NCBI RefSeq assembly: GCF_009296315.1
Contig: NZ_WHLY01000002.1
Span: forward strand, 3,764,501 to 3,828,500
Direction of reading: 5' to 3'
From: Salmonirosea aquatica
GTDB taxonomy: Bacteria; Bacteroidota; Bacteroidia; Cytophagales; Spirosomataceae
Length of the DNA: 64,000 bases
The notes under the pieces were generated by a model. The model was not told the DNA's origin. It searched no databases and was given only the letters and a program-made list of their open reading frames with translations. A program made the position numbers and the translations under genes. Position 1 is the first letter of the stretch. The number at the start of each line of letters is the position of its first letter. Positions 34,926 through 44,404 of the stretch are shown here, piece after piece.

Positions 34926-37370
34926 TTATCCATTTTGTCCAGACTTGAAAACTTTTCCCACCCATTTTCGCCACCCACTTTTGGGTGTGGATAAATACCC
35001 ACTATCCTGATAAGCATAGCCGTACTGATAGCTACTATACCCCGAACTCTGGTAACTTCCCGAACTAATGTTACTGTGTAAATTGTCGGGATAGAAGTCA
35101 TTCACCACGACCTTTACTTCCGCCAATTCGTATTCGTCGGCCAGTTGGCCCGCCAGACGATACGACTGGGGACTGGAATAGAGCCAACGAACAATGAACA
35201 GGATATGGTCGCTGCGGCGTAGCAGGGGGATGTTGTCGGCTACCAATCCTACCGGAGCCGTATCCAGCAGTACATAGTCGTAGTTCGCCAGACAATACTC
35301 CAGCAGGTCTTCCATAGGAGGTCTCTGGAGGAGTTCTCCCGGATTGAAAGGAGGAGCCCCGGCAGGAATATAATCCAAGTTTTTTATTTTGGAAGAATGG
35401 ATCACTTCGTTCACATCCTCCGGATTTTGTAAGTATTCACTCAATCCTGCCGTTAGTCTCGGATTGAAAAAGAGATGGATGCGGGACTTTCTCAAATCGG
35501 CCCCGATGACGATGACTTTCTTGCCAATCTTGGTGAACGAGAGCGCCACATTAATGGTAACGAATGATTTACCTTCGCCGGATTTCTCAGAGGTAACCAA
35601 CACTAGCTTCCCCCTGGTACCAGGGGTGGGCTCAAGCGAAGATTTGGCAAAGCTTAACCGGGTACGCAATGCACTCAATGACTCTGTAAAAACAGTCCGA
35701 TCACTAAGAAAGCGGGAAAGATCTTCACCGGTGGTAGTTGTTTTCTCATTGAAGTGATGAACAATTCCGAGCAACTTTGCGCGTGGATGCTGATCTACGC
35801 TATCCAGATCCGTAAAGGTATTATTGAGATAGCGGGTCAACAATACCGATCCAAATCCCAGGGTCAACCCTCCAAATAAGGCTAATAAGATGATTCGCCA
35901 GTTTTGGGGCGAGACTTTGTCGGTATCGTACTGCGTGATAACACTGAAGGAGGGTAGCATACCCGCTTTGACAATAGAAGACTCTATTTCTTTATTTAAC
36001 AAAAGGGAGTAGATATTCTTATTAACCTCAAAATCACTCTGTAAGTAGATGTAATTTTTCTCCAAAGCCGGAATTTGGCTGAAACGTCCCTTCAGAGCCG
36101 CCAGATTGTCGTTCAGTATATTGATGGTTCGGCTGTTTTTCTGATTCTGAAGTTGAATATTGTCCAGGATCTGACTGCGGTATTTAATAAGTTGTTCATC
36201 CAGGTTTTTCACTGCAGCGGAGTTTGGGCTAAACTTAACAAGCAGTTGCTTGCGCTGAGCAATCAGCTCGTTAAACCCTTCCAGCAATCCCACCAAAATT
36301 CCATCGGTGGTACCGTCGAGCCCTACCGAAAGGTAATTGACGGTTTCGAAAGTTTTGCCCATATTAGCCTCCAGCATATTAATATAGGCTTTCTGGATTT
36401 CGAGTTCGTTTTTCTTCTGCTCCAACTCACGCACTTTTGATGTGATTTCAATGGCAGAAGTACCTACATCCATTAGTTGATTTTTCTGTTTGAAGAGTTC
36501 CAGCTCCCGTGCGGCTTGCTTAAGTTGAGTTGAGTAGATGCTACCCTGCTCCTTGATAAAATTGATGGTCAAATCAGAGGATTGCTGTTTTTGCTTAAGA
36601 TCAAACTCACGGTAAGCTTCCACCAGATTGACCAGGAAATCTTTAGTGAATTCTTCGTTGTGGTGGCGAAATGTGAGGTCCATCACAGGCATGGCGTCCT
36701 CTGTTTCTTCCATATCAATGCGCCCCACAAAACCATTGACCAGACGGACAGGATCATTGAATGTAAACTTGAAGCTATAGCCAGGCTGGGTATTGATCGC
36801 GTTTATACGAAACACAAGTCCCTCCATGGTCACTACAGCTTGGTTAATGATTTTTAACGGCCGGGAGACAGTGGTACCCGTTTGGTAGCTTAGGGTCAGG
36901 TCCTCATCGATTATAAACGTACCATGCCGATATACTGCTGAATCGTAGCTTAGCACTTCTAATTCAAGGGGGCGGCTAGGATATATATCGACCTCTCGCA
37001 AATCCTTTAATCGGTAGAAGGTGAACGGATTATGCATTTTGACAAGCGTATTGCGTACTACTTCCGGAGATCTGACATTGAATTTCTCAGTAAGGTAATC
37101 CTGACTGCCTGAACTGAAAATAAAGGTAGGTTTAGCTCCACCCAGTTCATCCAGTTCCGACTGCTTCTCATTGTATTTGAGTGTAACAGTACCGATGTAT
37201 TGGGGAGTCACTAATTTGAGATACAGAAAGCAAAGTATACCCGCTAATACGAGGGAAATCACGATCCACCACCATCGGCTTACAAAAACCTTGAGTAGTT
37301 TTTGAAAATCGATGGCCTCGGAATTTCCCAGCAGTTGTTCAAAGAGGGCGCTATCGGTTTCTCTCTTCAT
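34926..37370 (-). CDS. wzc: Wzc-like polysaccharide co-polymerase and tyrosine autokinase
   Basis: 814 aa. Wzz domain with a first membrane helix (residues ~30-55), a long periplasmic coiled-coil section, a second helix (~495-515) and a cytoplasmic BY-kinase domain: Walker A SEKSGEGKSFVTINVAL, Walker A' VIVIGADLRKSRIH, Walker B YVLLDTAPVGL. The tail carries a tyrosine cluster (SGYSSYQYGYAYQDSGY) that is the autophosphorylation site in this family. It overlaps the phosphatase gene by 20 bp; the two form a kinase/phosphatase pair controlling chain length or export. Confidence 0.95.
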   Translation of the reverse strand: MKRETDSALFEQLLGNSEAIDFQKLLKVFVSRWWWIVISLVLAGILCFLYLKLVTPQYIGTVTLKYNEKQSELDELGGAKPTFIFSSGSQDYLTEKFNVRSPEVVRNTLVKMHNPFTFYRLKDLREVDIYPSRPLELEVLSYDSAVYRHGTFIIDEDLTLSYQTGTTVSRPLKIINQAVVTMEGLVFRINAINTQPGYSFKFTFNDPVRLVNGFVGRIDMEETEDAMPVMDLTFRHHNEEFTKDFLVNLVEAYREFDLKQKQQSSDLTINFIKEQGSIYSTQLKQAARELELFKQKNQLMDVGTSAIEITSKVRELEQKKNELEIQKAYINMLEANMGKTFETVNYLSVGLDGTTDGILVGLLEGFNELIAQRKQLLVKFSPNSAAVKNLDEQLIKYRSQILDNIQLQNQKNSRTINILNDNLAALKGRFSQIPALEKNYIYLQSDFEVNKNIYSLLLNKEIESSIVKAGMLPSFSVITQYDTDKVSPQNWRIILLALFGGLTLGFGSVLLTRYLNNTFTDLDSVDQHPRAKLLGIVHHFNEKTTTTGEDLSRFLSDRTVFTESLSALRTRLSFAKSSLEPTPGTRGKLVLVTSEKSGEGKSFVTINVALSFTKIGKKVIVIGADLRKSRIHLFFNPRLTAGLSEYLQNPEDVNEVIHSSKIKNLDYIPAGAPPFNPGELLQRPPMEDLLEYCLANYDYVLLDTAPVGLVADNIPLLRRSDHILFIVRWLYSSPQSYRLAGQLADEYELAEVKVVVNDFYPDNLHSNISSGSYQSSGYSSYQYGYAYQDSGYLSTPKSGWRKWVGKVFKSGQNG

Positions 37371-38112
37371 GCGTATTAATGGTATAATTCAGCAGCGGCA
37401 GATCGCATAACATCTCGAACTCTGGAGTTCGCGCGGCCTTTTGCAGATAGGGGTACTGGTTAGCCCGATGCAGATCAGTACCTACCGCTCCCGCCCAGCC
37501 TTGCCGGATAAGCCGCTCAGCCATACTTTTTTCTACGGAGCCATACTGCCCGCCCAACGACAGTAGATTGATCTGAAAAATAAGCCCCATTTCTCGCATT
37601 TCGGCATAACGTTTGGGTTTTGCATGCCAGGGGCGGTAGCGTTCGGGATGAGCCAGCACGGGCTGCCAGCCTTTGTCGATGAGGGCCCGCACAATATCGA
37701 CAAAGTAGGGGTGTTCATCGCGCATGGAAGTTTCAATCAACACATATCGGCCGGAAAGTGGAAGCAGCAGTTCTTCTTCCAGCATCAACATCAAATAATC
37801 ATCGGCGAAATGCTCGGCGGCATAAGTTAACGATAAGTCAGGCCAGCGTTTACAAACTATCTCATTCAGAGTAACCCAGGCTTCATGAATGGTGTGTCTG
37901 GTATTGGGGAAAAAGTCGGAGCGAATATGAGGGGTGGCAATAATTCTGCGGTAGCCCGCTCTATAATGCGCTTCTATAATGGCTAGACTTTCGTCCAGTG
38001 AGGGAGCCCCATCGTCAATTCCAGACAAAACGTGTACATGTAGATCACAACCCAGCCTAGCCAGGTAGGCCGATGTATCGTTAGTTGTAGCGTCGGAATA
38101 GGATAGGGGCAT
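37351..38112 (-). CDS. CpsB/CapC-type PHP tyrosine phosphatase
   Basis: 253 aa. PHP metal motifs CDLHVHVLSGIDDGAPSLDE, ATPHIRSDFFPNT, FADDYLML, VLAHPERYRPW and GTDLHRANQYP are those of the manganese-dependent phosphatases CpsB/YwqE, which dephosphorylate BY-kinases. It sits directly upstream of the wzc-like gene and one base behind the wza-like stop. Cytoplasmic. Confidence 0.93.
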   Translation of the reverse strand: MPLSYSDATTNDTSAYLARLGCDLHVHVLSGIDDGAPSLDESLAIIEAHYRAGYRRIIATPHIRSDFFPNTRHTIHEAWVTLNEIVCKRWPDLSLTYAAEHFADDYLMLMLEEELLLPLSGRYVLIETSMRDEHPYFVDIVRALIDKGWQPVLAHPERYRPWHAKPKRYAEMREMGLIFQINLLSLGGQYGSVEKSMAERLIRQGWAGAVGTDLHRANQYPYLQKAARTPEFEMLCDLPLLNYTINTHEERNR

Positions 38113-38868
38113 TCAGCGATTTATGAAATTTAGAATGATGAGGGTTAGATTAAGTGCCGTTAGGACAGGTTGAGCAAAAACCAATGCGCGCTGAAATCTA
38201 ATTCCTCTAAGAGACCCTCGGGAAGGGGGAACGTATATAATGTCATTGTCATAGATGTTTTGATTCATGATCAGGGGATTGCCCAAATCTGCAAATTCAT
38301 ACTCAATAATCTGCTGCTGGGTACCTCCACCCCTGATAATCTGAATCGTATTGCTCGCTTCGCTAAATTTAATCCCACCGGATTTTGCAATGATTTCCCC
38401 TAGCGAATTGTATTCTTTTTCCAACGGAACGATGCCTTGCGCATTGACCGAACCAAGCACTTTGACCTGCAAGTTGGTTACCTCAATCTCAAACAGAGGG
38501 TTTCGTACAATGTCCCTATAGAGTACTGACAAGGTGTCGGCTAGTGTCTGCCGGGTAAACCCCACTACATACAGCCGGCCTACCTCAGGCAGAATTATAC
38601 TGCCGTCCGAGCGCACCGAAACAGAAAACCCTCCGCCTGCCGAACCCGACAGCTGATTGGGATCAGGAAATAATTCTGACGACCAATTCATGTTGCGGAT
38701 TTCAAGTTTGTCGCCTTGTTTAAGCACATAAGCCCCTTTATTAACCACTGATTCGGTGGGAGTCAGGTTTTGGGTTGAAATAGTCGCAACTTTTTGCTGG
38801 GTGCGACACCCGCTTACAGCCAGTATTACTACCAGTAAAAAAAGTACTATAGTAGCCCTTCTTTTCAT
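38113..38868 (-). CDS. wza: Wza-like outer-membrane polysaccharide export lipoprotein
   Basis: 251 aa. Lipoprotein signal VVILAVSGCRTQQ (lipidated Cys near residue 21), then the Poly_export domain (YVLKQGDKLEIRNMNWSSELF) and one SLBB-like domain (KVLGSVNAQGIVPLEKEYNSLGEIIAKSGG). The C-terminus LTALNLTLIILNFIN is a hydrophobic helix, as in short OPX proteins of Bacteroidetes. Forms the outer-membrane exit pore together with the Wzc-like protein. Overlaps glf by 4 bp. Confidence 0.92.
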   Translation of the reverse strand: MKRRATIVLFLLVVILAVSGCRTQQKVATISTQNLTPTESVVNKGAYVLKQGDKLEIRNMNWSSELFPDPNQLSGSAGGGFSVSVRSDGSIILPEVGRLYVVGFTRQTLADTLSVLYRDIVRNPLFEIEVTNLQVKVLGSVNAQGIVPLEKEYNSLGEIIAKSGGIKFSEASNTIQIIRGGGTQQQIIEYEFADLGNPLIMNQNIYDNDIIYVPPSRGSLRGIRFQRALVFAQPVLTALNLTLIILNFINR

Positions 38869-39985
38869 TCAACTCTATTTTCTTCTCCGAAATGGACTCG
38901 CACCTTCTTTAACGCCGAACCGATCACCTGATGCATATCGTAGTAGCGATATTCTGCCAGGCGTCCTCCGAAAATAACATTTTTCTCCTGTTCAGCCATT
39001 GCTTTATATTGGCGCAGAATTGCGTCATTCTTGGCATCGTTGATAGGATAATAAGGTTCAGAGCCAGTCGTCCATTCCTGCGGGTATTCACGGGTGGTAA
39101 CCGTTTTAGGTTGGGTACCAAATTCGAAATGCTTATGCTCGATAATCCGTGTAAATGGGGTTTCGGCATCGGTGTAATTCACAACGGCGTTACCCTGAAA
39201 ATTGGGTGTATCCCTCACCTCGTGCTCGAACCGCAGGCTGCGGTACTCCAGCGCTCCGAAACGGAAATCATAAAACTCATCAATTTTTCCGGTATAGACC
39301 ACAGTTTCAGCGCGTTCGGTCAAGGCAGTACGTTCCTGCATAAAATCCACATTAAGCTGCACTTCCACGCCTTCTAACAGACCCTCAGTGAGTTTATTGT
39401 AGCCCCCCATGGGAATCCCCTGATATCGGTCGTTAAAATAATTGTTGTCAAAGGTGAAACGAACCGGCAATCGCTTGATGATGAAGGCGGGTAGGTCGGT
39501 GGCTTTACGTCCCCATTGTTTTTCGGTATATTCTTTAATGAGCTTTTTATACATGTCCGTACCGACCAGCGAAATAGCTTGTTCTTCGAGGTTGGCAGGC
39601 TCGGTGATGCCTGCTTCCCGAACCTGCTCCTCGATCTTGGCTTTGGCCTGGTCGGGAGTGGTAACGCCCCATAACTGGTAGAACGTATTCATGTTAAAAG
39701 GAAGATTGTATAATTCCCCCTGTAGTTGGCCACCGGTGAATTGGTGTAGCGGTTGAATTCCACGAAGGAATTGACGTACTCCCAAATGTCCTTATCATTG
39801 GTATGGAAAATATGGGCGCCATAGGCATGAACATTGATTCCTTCAATGGACTCGCAATAAGTGTTCCCTCCGGTATGTGGTCGGCGGTCCACTACCAAAC
39901 AACGCTTTCCACGCTTGGTGGCTTCGTGAGCGAATACGCATCCCCATAAGCCCGCACCTACTATCAAATAATCATATTCTTTCAT
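38865..39985 (-). CDS. glf: UDP-galactopyranose mutase, frameshifted
   Basis: Two frames make one protein: YDYLIVGAGLWGCVFAHEA (FAD-binding start), HTGGNTYCESIEGINVHAYG and AHIFHTNDKDIWEYVN in the first frame; GELYNLPFNMNTFYQLWG to the end in the second. The switch is at the C5 run 39716-39720 (G5 on the coding strand); one extra G gives NYRGELYNLPFNM and a 373-aa enzyme, the usual length. Glf converts UDP-galactopyranose to UDP-galactofuranose, so the polymer probably contains Galf. First gene of the operon; the break may be a sequence error. Confidence 0.92.
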
Positions 39986-40134
39986 GGCCTTAGTAACGGC
40001 TCATTTGTACAGGCTATCCAATATTAGATCGTTATCGAATTGTACAGGGATGAGTTATAACGTTTTGTTTAATGGTTAACCGGCTGACCGGATTGGGATA
40101 TAGTTTTCTTTACGGCGTAAAACTAATGAATCAG

Positions 40135-40168
40135 GATGAAAAAAGGCTCCCCCTAAGGAGAGCCTTTT
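40135..40168 (-). terminator. terminator after the OmpA-family gene
   Basis: On the - strand AAAAGGCTC (from 40168-40160) pairs with GAGCCTTTT (40149-40141) around an 10-base loop, followed by TTC. The run of six A (plus strand 40139-40144) gives the T-tract. It lies 26 bp beyond the OmpA-family stop codon. Confidence 0.8.
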
Positions 40169-40193
40169 CAAAATCGGTTTGTTTTGCGATGAC

Positions 40194-41675
40194 CTAGGGA
40201 AGCAAGCGCAACTCAACCCGGCGATTCTTCATCAGCCCTTCGCGGGTTGCACCGTCAGCTATCGGTTTGAACGACCCGAAGTAATCGACAATAATCTTGC
40301 TTTGGTCTTTCAGGCCTGCCTCATTCAGCAGATAGTTCCGTACAGCTTCAACCCGGCGGCGTGACAGTGCCATATTGTAGCGATCTGAGGCGCGGCGGTC
40401 GGCGTGACCGGCAAGTTGCAGGCGGCAACCTGAGCGGTTCATCAGAGCAGCCACATTATTCAGCATATCGCGGTACTCAGGTTTAATCTCGTTTTTGTCC
40501 GTATCGAACATAACGTTGGCGAATATCTCAGCGCACAGAGCTCCATTGGCCAGCGCATTTTTCACGTAGGAGTCAAAGTCGATAACACGACCGCTACCAT
40601 CTACGACGCTGCCAGCGGGAGAGTTAGGCTCTTTATCAAAGAAGTCTGAAACGCCATCACCATCGCTATCCAGTAACAGCTTGGGATCGATATCTGGCGG
40701 GCGGTTGGCTTTGGCCACCGAATCCATTTCTTCCATCGTCAGGATTTTTGGCGGCTTTATCAGCAACCGGGGATCGGTATACCGGAGGTGGTAATAGCCT
40801 CCTTGCTCGGGGTCGTAGGTGTATTTGCCATCAACTTTACTTACACGCAACGGATTTTTGCCCAGTTTGTAAGTCAGCATGATCGAGCCGTAACCATATT
40901 TATCCAGAGCCGAATTGCCTTTACGTGCCGTGGGAAGCTGGCTGATATTGAAGCCGTCGTTGGGGCTGCGAGAATAGTCGCCGCCATAAGTGGCATCAAT
41001 AAAATCGGAGTTGGTATTATTCACGCGGAAATCCAGACCCAAATCCAGCCGCTTGGTAAGTTCATAATTTACTGTAAGACCTATGGGGATCATCCAGTCA
41101 TTGGTAGTACCATCGGTACTGCGGAGTTCGCGACCCGATCCTAGTTCGTAAGCAGTGGCATCATACCATACCATACCAAATCCGGCGTAAGCATCGATTT
41201 TCCAGTGCTTCATCTTGGTAGGACCTAGCAATAATCCTTTCAGATTAAGGGTTCCGGAAATAGAAGCATCCACATAGTTACCTTTGAAGTACCGGAAATA
41301 ATTCCGGCGCTTCATCCCCGTCAGATTACCCAGCGACACATCCCCCCGCAGGCCAAATAGATAAGAAAGCTGCTTGTTAAGGGTCAGACCGCCTTGAAAA
41401 GTACCCCACTCGCTATGGGTATCGTTGGTGTTCCCGGTCACCGGAAAAAAATCATATTCCCTCAAGTCACCAAAAAACTGCGTTGGCCCGAAATGAGCGG
41501 CTATTGACCACGTATTGAGCTTATAGGGCCCCTCGTAAGAGGCCTTGGGATTGTAGTCGGGGGAATTAGGAGGTGACTCAAACATTTGCGGATAACTAAG
41601 TTGCTGTGCTCTGAGCGGAGCAAACAGCATAGATCCCAAAAGGAGCGAGCCGATCAACAGGGATACTTTTTTCAT
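40194..41675 (-). CDS. OmpA-family outer-membrane protein with Ca-binding-like repeat
   Basis: Start set at ATG ending at 41675 (MKKVSLLIGSLLLGSM), with a signal peptide ending at LRAQ; an ATG three codons upstream is possible. About 493 aa: an N-terminal beta-barrel-like region to residue ~280, a thrombospondin-3-like acidic segment DSDGDGVSDFFDKEPNSPAG near 340, then a C-terminal OmpA domain (FDTDKNEIKPEYRDML, LAGHADRRASDRYNMALSRRR) that binds peptidoglycan. It probably anchors the outer membrane to the wall. It has its own promoter and terminator. Confidence 0.9.
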   Translation of the reverse strand: MKKVSLLIGSLLLGSMLFAPLRAQQLSYPQMFESPPNSPDYNPKASYEGPYKLNTWSIAAHFGPTQFFGDLREYDFFPVTGNTNDTHSEWGTFQGGLTLNKQLSYLFGLRGDVSLGNLTGMKRRNYFRYFKGNYVDASISGTLNLKGLLLGPTKMKHWKIDAYAGFGMVWYDATAYELGSGRELRSTDGTTNDWMIPIGLTVNYELTKRLDLGLDFRVNNTNSDFIDATYGGDYSRSPNDGFNISQLPTARKGNSALDKYGYGSIMLTYKLGKNPLRVSKVDGKYTYDPEQGGYYHLRYTDPRLLIKPPKILTMEEMDSVAKANRPPDIDPKLLLDSDGDGVSDFFDKEPNSPAGSVVDGSGRVIDFDSYVKNALANGALCAEIFANVMFDTDKNEIKPEYRDMLNNVAALMNRSGCRLQLAGHADRRASDRYNMALSRRRVEAVRNYLLNEAGLKDQSKIIVDYFGSFKPIADGATREGLMKNRRVELRLLP

Positions 41676-41765
41676 ACTATACAAATTAACGTTATTTGAT
41701 GAACAAGGATTCTTCTAAAAGTTACAACCTTTTCTTTCAGGCCTGCCGTTGGTACTAGTCTGCAA

Positions 41766-41796
41766 CAAAAGTAGGGTAACAAAACGAGTTAACCAA
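41766..41796 (-). promoter_or_regulatory. Bacteroidetes-type promoter of the OmpA-family gene
   Basis: On the - strand TTG (41796-41794), a 20-bp spacer and TACTTTTG (41773-41766) match the -33/-7 consensus TTG-N19-21-TAnnTTTG exactly. It leaves a leader of roughly 80 nt before the ATG. Confidence 0.72.
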
Positions 41797-41876
41797 CAAT
41801 AATTGATTCCTAAAATTAGATTATATGTGGTGCAATATGAAAAAAAAAAACTAAAAACGTCTTGGATTATAAACAT

Positions 41877-43010
41877 TCAAAGCCGCTGCATTACTTTTTT
41901 TACCATTGCTTCCTTCCACGCTCTAAACTCTCCGGTTATGATTTTCTGACGGGCTTCGGCTACCAGCCAGAGGTAAAAAGTGAGGTTGTGAACACTCGCA
42001 ATTTGGGCCCCCAGCATTTCATTGGATTTTATTAGATGGCGCAGGTACGCTTTCGAGTAAACGCTACTTACATACCCACCCAAGCTTTCGTCGATCGGGC
42101 TGAAATCGTCCCTCCACTTTTCATTCCGGATATTCAGTATGCCTTCTGTTGTAAAAAGCATACCATTGCGGGCATTGCGTGTAGGCATGACACAATCGAA
42201 CATGTCCACTCCCAGCGAAATGCACTCCAGAATATTGGCTGGCGTACCTACTCCCATCAGATAACGTGGCTTGTCATGGGGCAGAATGGCACAGACAGTC
42301 TCGGTTAGCTCATACATTATTTCGGCTGGCTCTCCTACTGATAGACCCCCGATGGCATTACCCTCACGCCCGAAGGAGGCGATCGTTTCGGCCGACTTTT
42401 GCCTAAGATCTTTATAGACACTGCCTTGTACTATTGGGAAAAGGGACTGCTCGTAACCATAGAGCCCTTCCGTGGTGTCGAAGCGCGTGCAACACCGCTG
42501 CAACCAGCGGTGAGTAAGTTCCATGGAGGTACGGGCATAGGTATAGTCGCAGGGGTAGGGGGTACATTCATCAAAAGCCATGATGATATCAGCGCCAATC
42601 AGCCGCTGAATATCCATAACTCCTTCCGGAGTAAAAGTGTGGAGAGAGCCGTCAATGTGGGACTTAAATTCTACACCTTTATCGTTGATTTTACGCCCGG
42701 TACCCGCGAGAGAATAGACCTGATAACCGCCGCTATCGGTCAAAATCGGATATTCCCAGCCGTTGAAACGGTGAAGTCCGCCCGCTTGCTGGATAATATC
42801 CAGCCCCGGACGCAGGTAAAGATGGTAAGTATTGCCCAGGATGATCTGTGCCTTGATGTCGTCACGCAACTCGCGCTGGTGCACGGCCTTGACCGTACCC
42901 GCCGTGCCGACGGGCATAAAGATGGGCGTCTGAATAGAACCGTGGGCGGTTTCGATACGGCCTGCGCGGGCCTGGGAGTGGACATCGCTATTTTCAAGAA
43001 AAAACTTCAT
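41877..43010 (-). CDS. tgt: queuine/preQ1 tRNA-guanine transglycosylase
   Basis: 377 aa. Recognisable Tgt blocks: FMPVGTAGTVKAVHQREL, ILTDSGGYQVYSLAGTG (catalytic region), IMAFDECTPYPC, GGLSVGEPAEIMYE, YLMGVGTPANILECISLGVDMFDCVMPTRNARNG. The enzyme swaps guanine-34 for preQ1 in GUN anticodons; its product is the substrate of QueA (12434-13663). Odd point: where zinc-type enzymes have CxCxxC, this one reads ESLGGYVSSVYSKAYLRHL, so the three cysteine ligands are absent while the later His-containing VHNLTFYLWL is kept. Divergent from the GT2 gene. Confidence 0.95.
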   Translation of the reverse strand: MKFFLENSDVHSQARAGRIETAHGSIQTPIFMPVGTAGTVKAVHQRELRDDIKAQIILGNTYHLYLRPGLDIIQQAGGLHRFNGWEYPILTDSGGYQVYSLAGTGRKINDKGVEFKSHIDGSLHTFTPEGVMDIQRLIGADIIMAFDECTPYPCDYTYARTSMELTHRWLQRCCTRFDTTEGLYGYEQSLFPIVQGSVYKDLRQKSAETIASFGREGNAIGGLSVGEPAEIMYELTETVCAILPHDKPRYLMGVGTPANILECISLGVDMFDCVMPTRNARNGMLFTTEGILNIRNEKWRDDFSPIDESLGGYVSSVYSKAYLRHLIKSNEMLGAQIASVHNLTFYLWLVAEARQKIITGEFRAWKEAMVKKVMQRL

Positions 43011-43056
43011 TCGTTATGCTGCTTACGCCGGAAGATCGGGCCGCAAAAATACGGCT

Positions 43057-44256
43057 ATGTCCGTGAACATTCCTGACAAGGGACGTATATTTGCCAAAAA
43101 ATCCAGCTTTTATCCCTCCTCCTGCGTGACCGAAATTCTACTAGCCCTTCTTGGAATATTCGTTTTCATTCAACTTTTTTACTACCTGTTTGTATTTTCA
43201 AAGTTAATGCGACATGATCCTCCTACCGCTGCTTACGCGGGCGCTCCGGAGGGAGTTTCGGTGCTGGTGTGCGCTTGGAATGAACTGGAAAACCTACGGG
43301 AACTGCTACCGCTGCTCAATGCGCAGGAGTACCCTCTGTTCGAGATCGTGGTGCTTGACGACCGCTCCCAGGACGGGACGGAGGATTTTCTGAAGGAGCA
43401 TGCCGATCAATGGCGACACGTACGCTTCATCCGGATCGACAAGGAATTCCCCCACATTACGGCCAAAAAATACGCCCTTACTGTAGGCATGAAACACGCC
43501 AGGTACCCCTTGGCGCTAATGACCGATGCCGATTGCCGTCCTATAGGCACCGATTGGATTGCGAGCATGGTAGGGCAGCTCGGTCCGGACAAGGAGATTG
43601 TGCTGGGCTTTTCGCCCTATTATAAGGAAAAGGGCTTGCTCAACTGGTTCATTCGGTGTGAAACATTTTATACCGCCATTCAGTATCTTTCGCTGGCTCG
43701 GGCGGGTTGGCCTTACATGGGGGTGGGTCGGAATCTGATGTACCGCACCCGGCTCTTTTTCGAGCATAAGGGATTTTACCAACATAAACACATCCTGGGA
43801 GGCGATGACGATCTTTTTATGAACCAAGCCGCTACCCGCACCAATACCAGCATCAATCTCGATCCGGAATCCTTCGTATACTCCATTCCCAAAACAACGT
43901 GGAGTGATTGGCTGCGGCAGAAGAGAAGACATTTGTCGGTGGGCAATTACTACCAGCGCGGCAACAAGCTACGGCTGGGCCTGCTTTCGGGTTCGCATAC
44001 AGGTACCTGGTTTGTCGGCATTGCCACCTTGTTATGGGGGCTGTTCAGCCACGATACGTTGCTCCTGCAAATCCTGGGTGCGGTGTTCGCCCTGCGCTGG
44101 CTGGTGCAGTTAATTGTATTGGGCGGCATCAACAGTCGGCTCGACCGCACTGTGAACTGGTTGAGTTTCATTGGTATGGATATAGCATTCTTTATTTATT
44201 ATGTCGGCATGAGCGGATTGATATTATCACGTAAGAAGAAGGTACTTTGGCGATGA
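43057..44256 (+). CDS. membrane-bound family 2 glycosyltransferase
   Basis: 399 aa. An N-terminal hydrophobic helix (residues ~20-48), then the GT-A domain with VSVLVCAWNELENLRELLPLL, IVVLDDRSQDGTEDFL, the metal-binding ALMTDADCRP and GGDDDLFMNQAA, followed by QKRRHLSVGNYY in the place of the QxxRW motif of processive GT2 enzymes. Three C-terminal hydrophobic helices follow. Likely transfers a sugar to a lipid or envelope acceptor. It is outside the polysaccharide operon and on the opposite strand. Confidence 0.88.
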   Translation: MSVNIPDKGRIFAKKSSFYPSSCVTEILLALLGIFVFIQLFYYLFVFSKLMRHDPPTAAYAGAPEGVSVLVCAWNELENLRELLPLLNAQEYPLFEIVVLDDRSQDGTEDFLKEHADQWRHVRFIRIDKEFPHITAKKYALTVGMKHARYPLALMTDADCRPIGTDWIASMVGQLGPDKEIVLGFSPYYKEKGLLNWFIRCETFYTAIQYLSLARAGWPYMGVGRNLMYRTRLFFEHKGFYQHKHILGGDDDLFMNQAATRTNTSINLDPESFVYSIPKTTWSDWLRQKRRHLSVGNYYQRGNKLRLGLLSGSHTGTWFVGIATLLWGLFSHDTLLLQILGAVFALRWLVQLIVLGGINSRLDRTVNWLSFIGMDIAFFIYYVGMSGLILSRKKKVLWR

Positions 44257-44404
44257 AGGTACCTGCTCAATTCGATTTTTTGAGTTCAAACCCCTGCGTG
44301 TTTTTTATTGAGGGTACCTTATTAAAAAGCATCGCTTCACTTTGCCTGCTTTATTAGAAATTAAGGATTCAGAAAAAAGAACCTGAACCCAGAATGCAGT
44401 TTTT

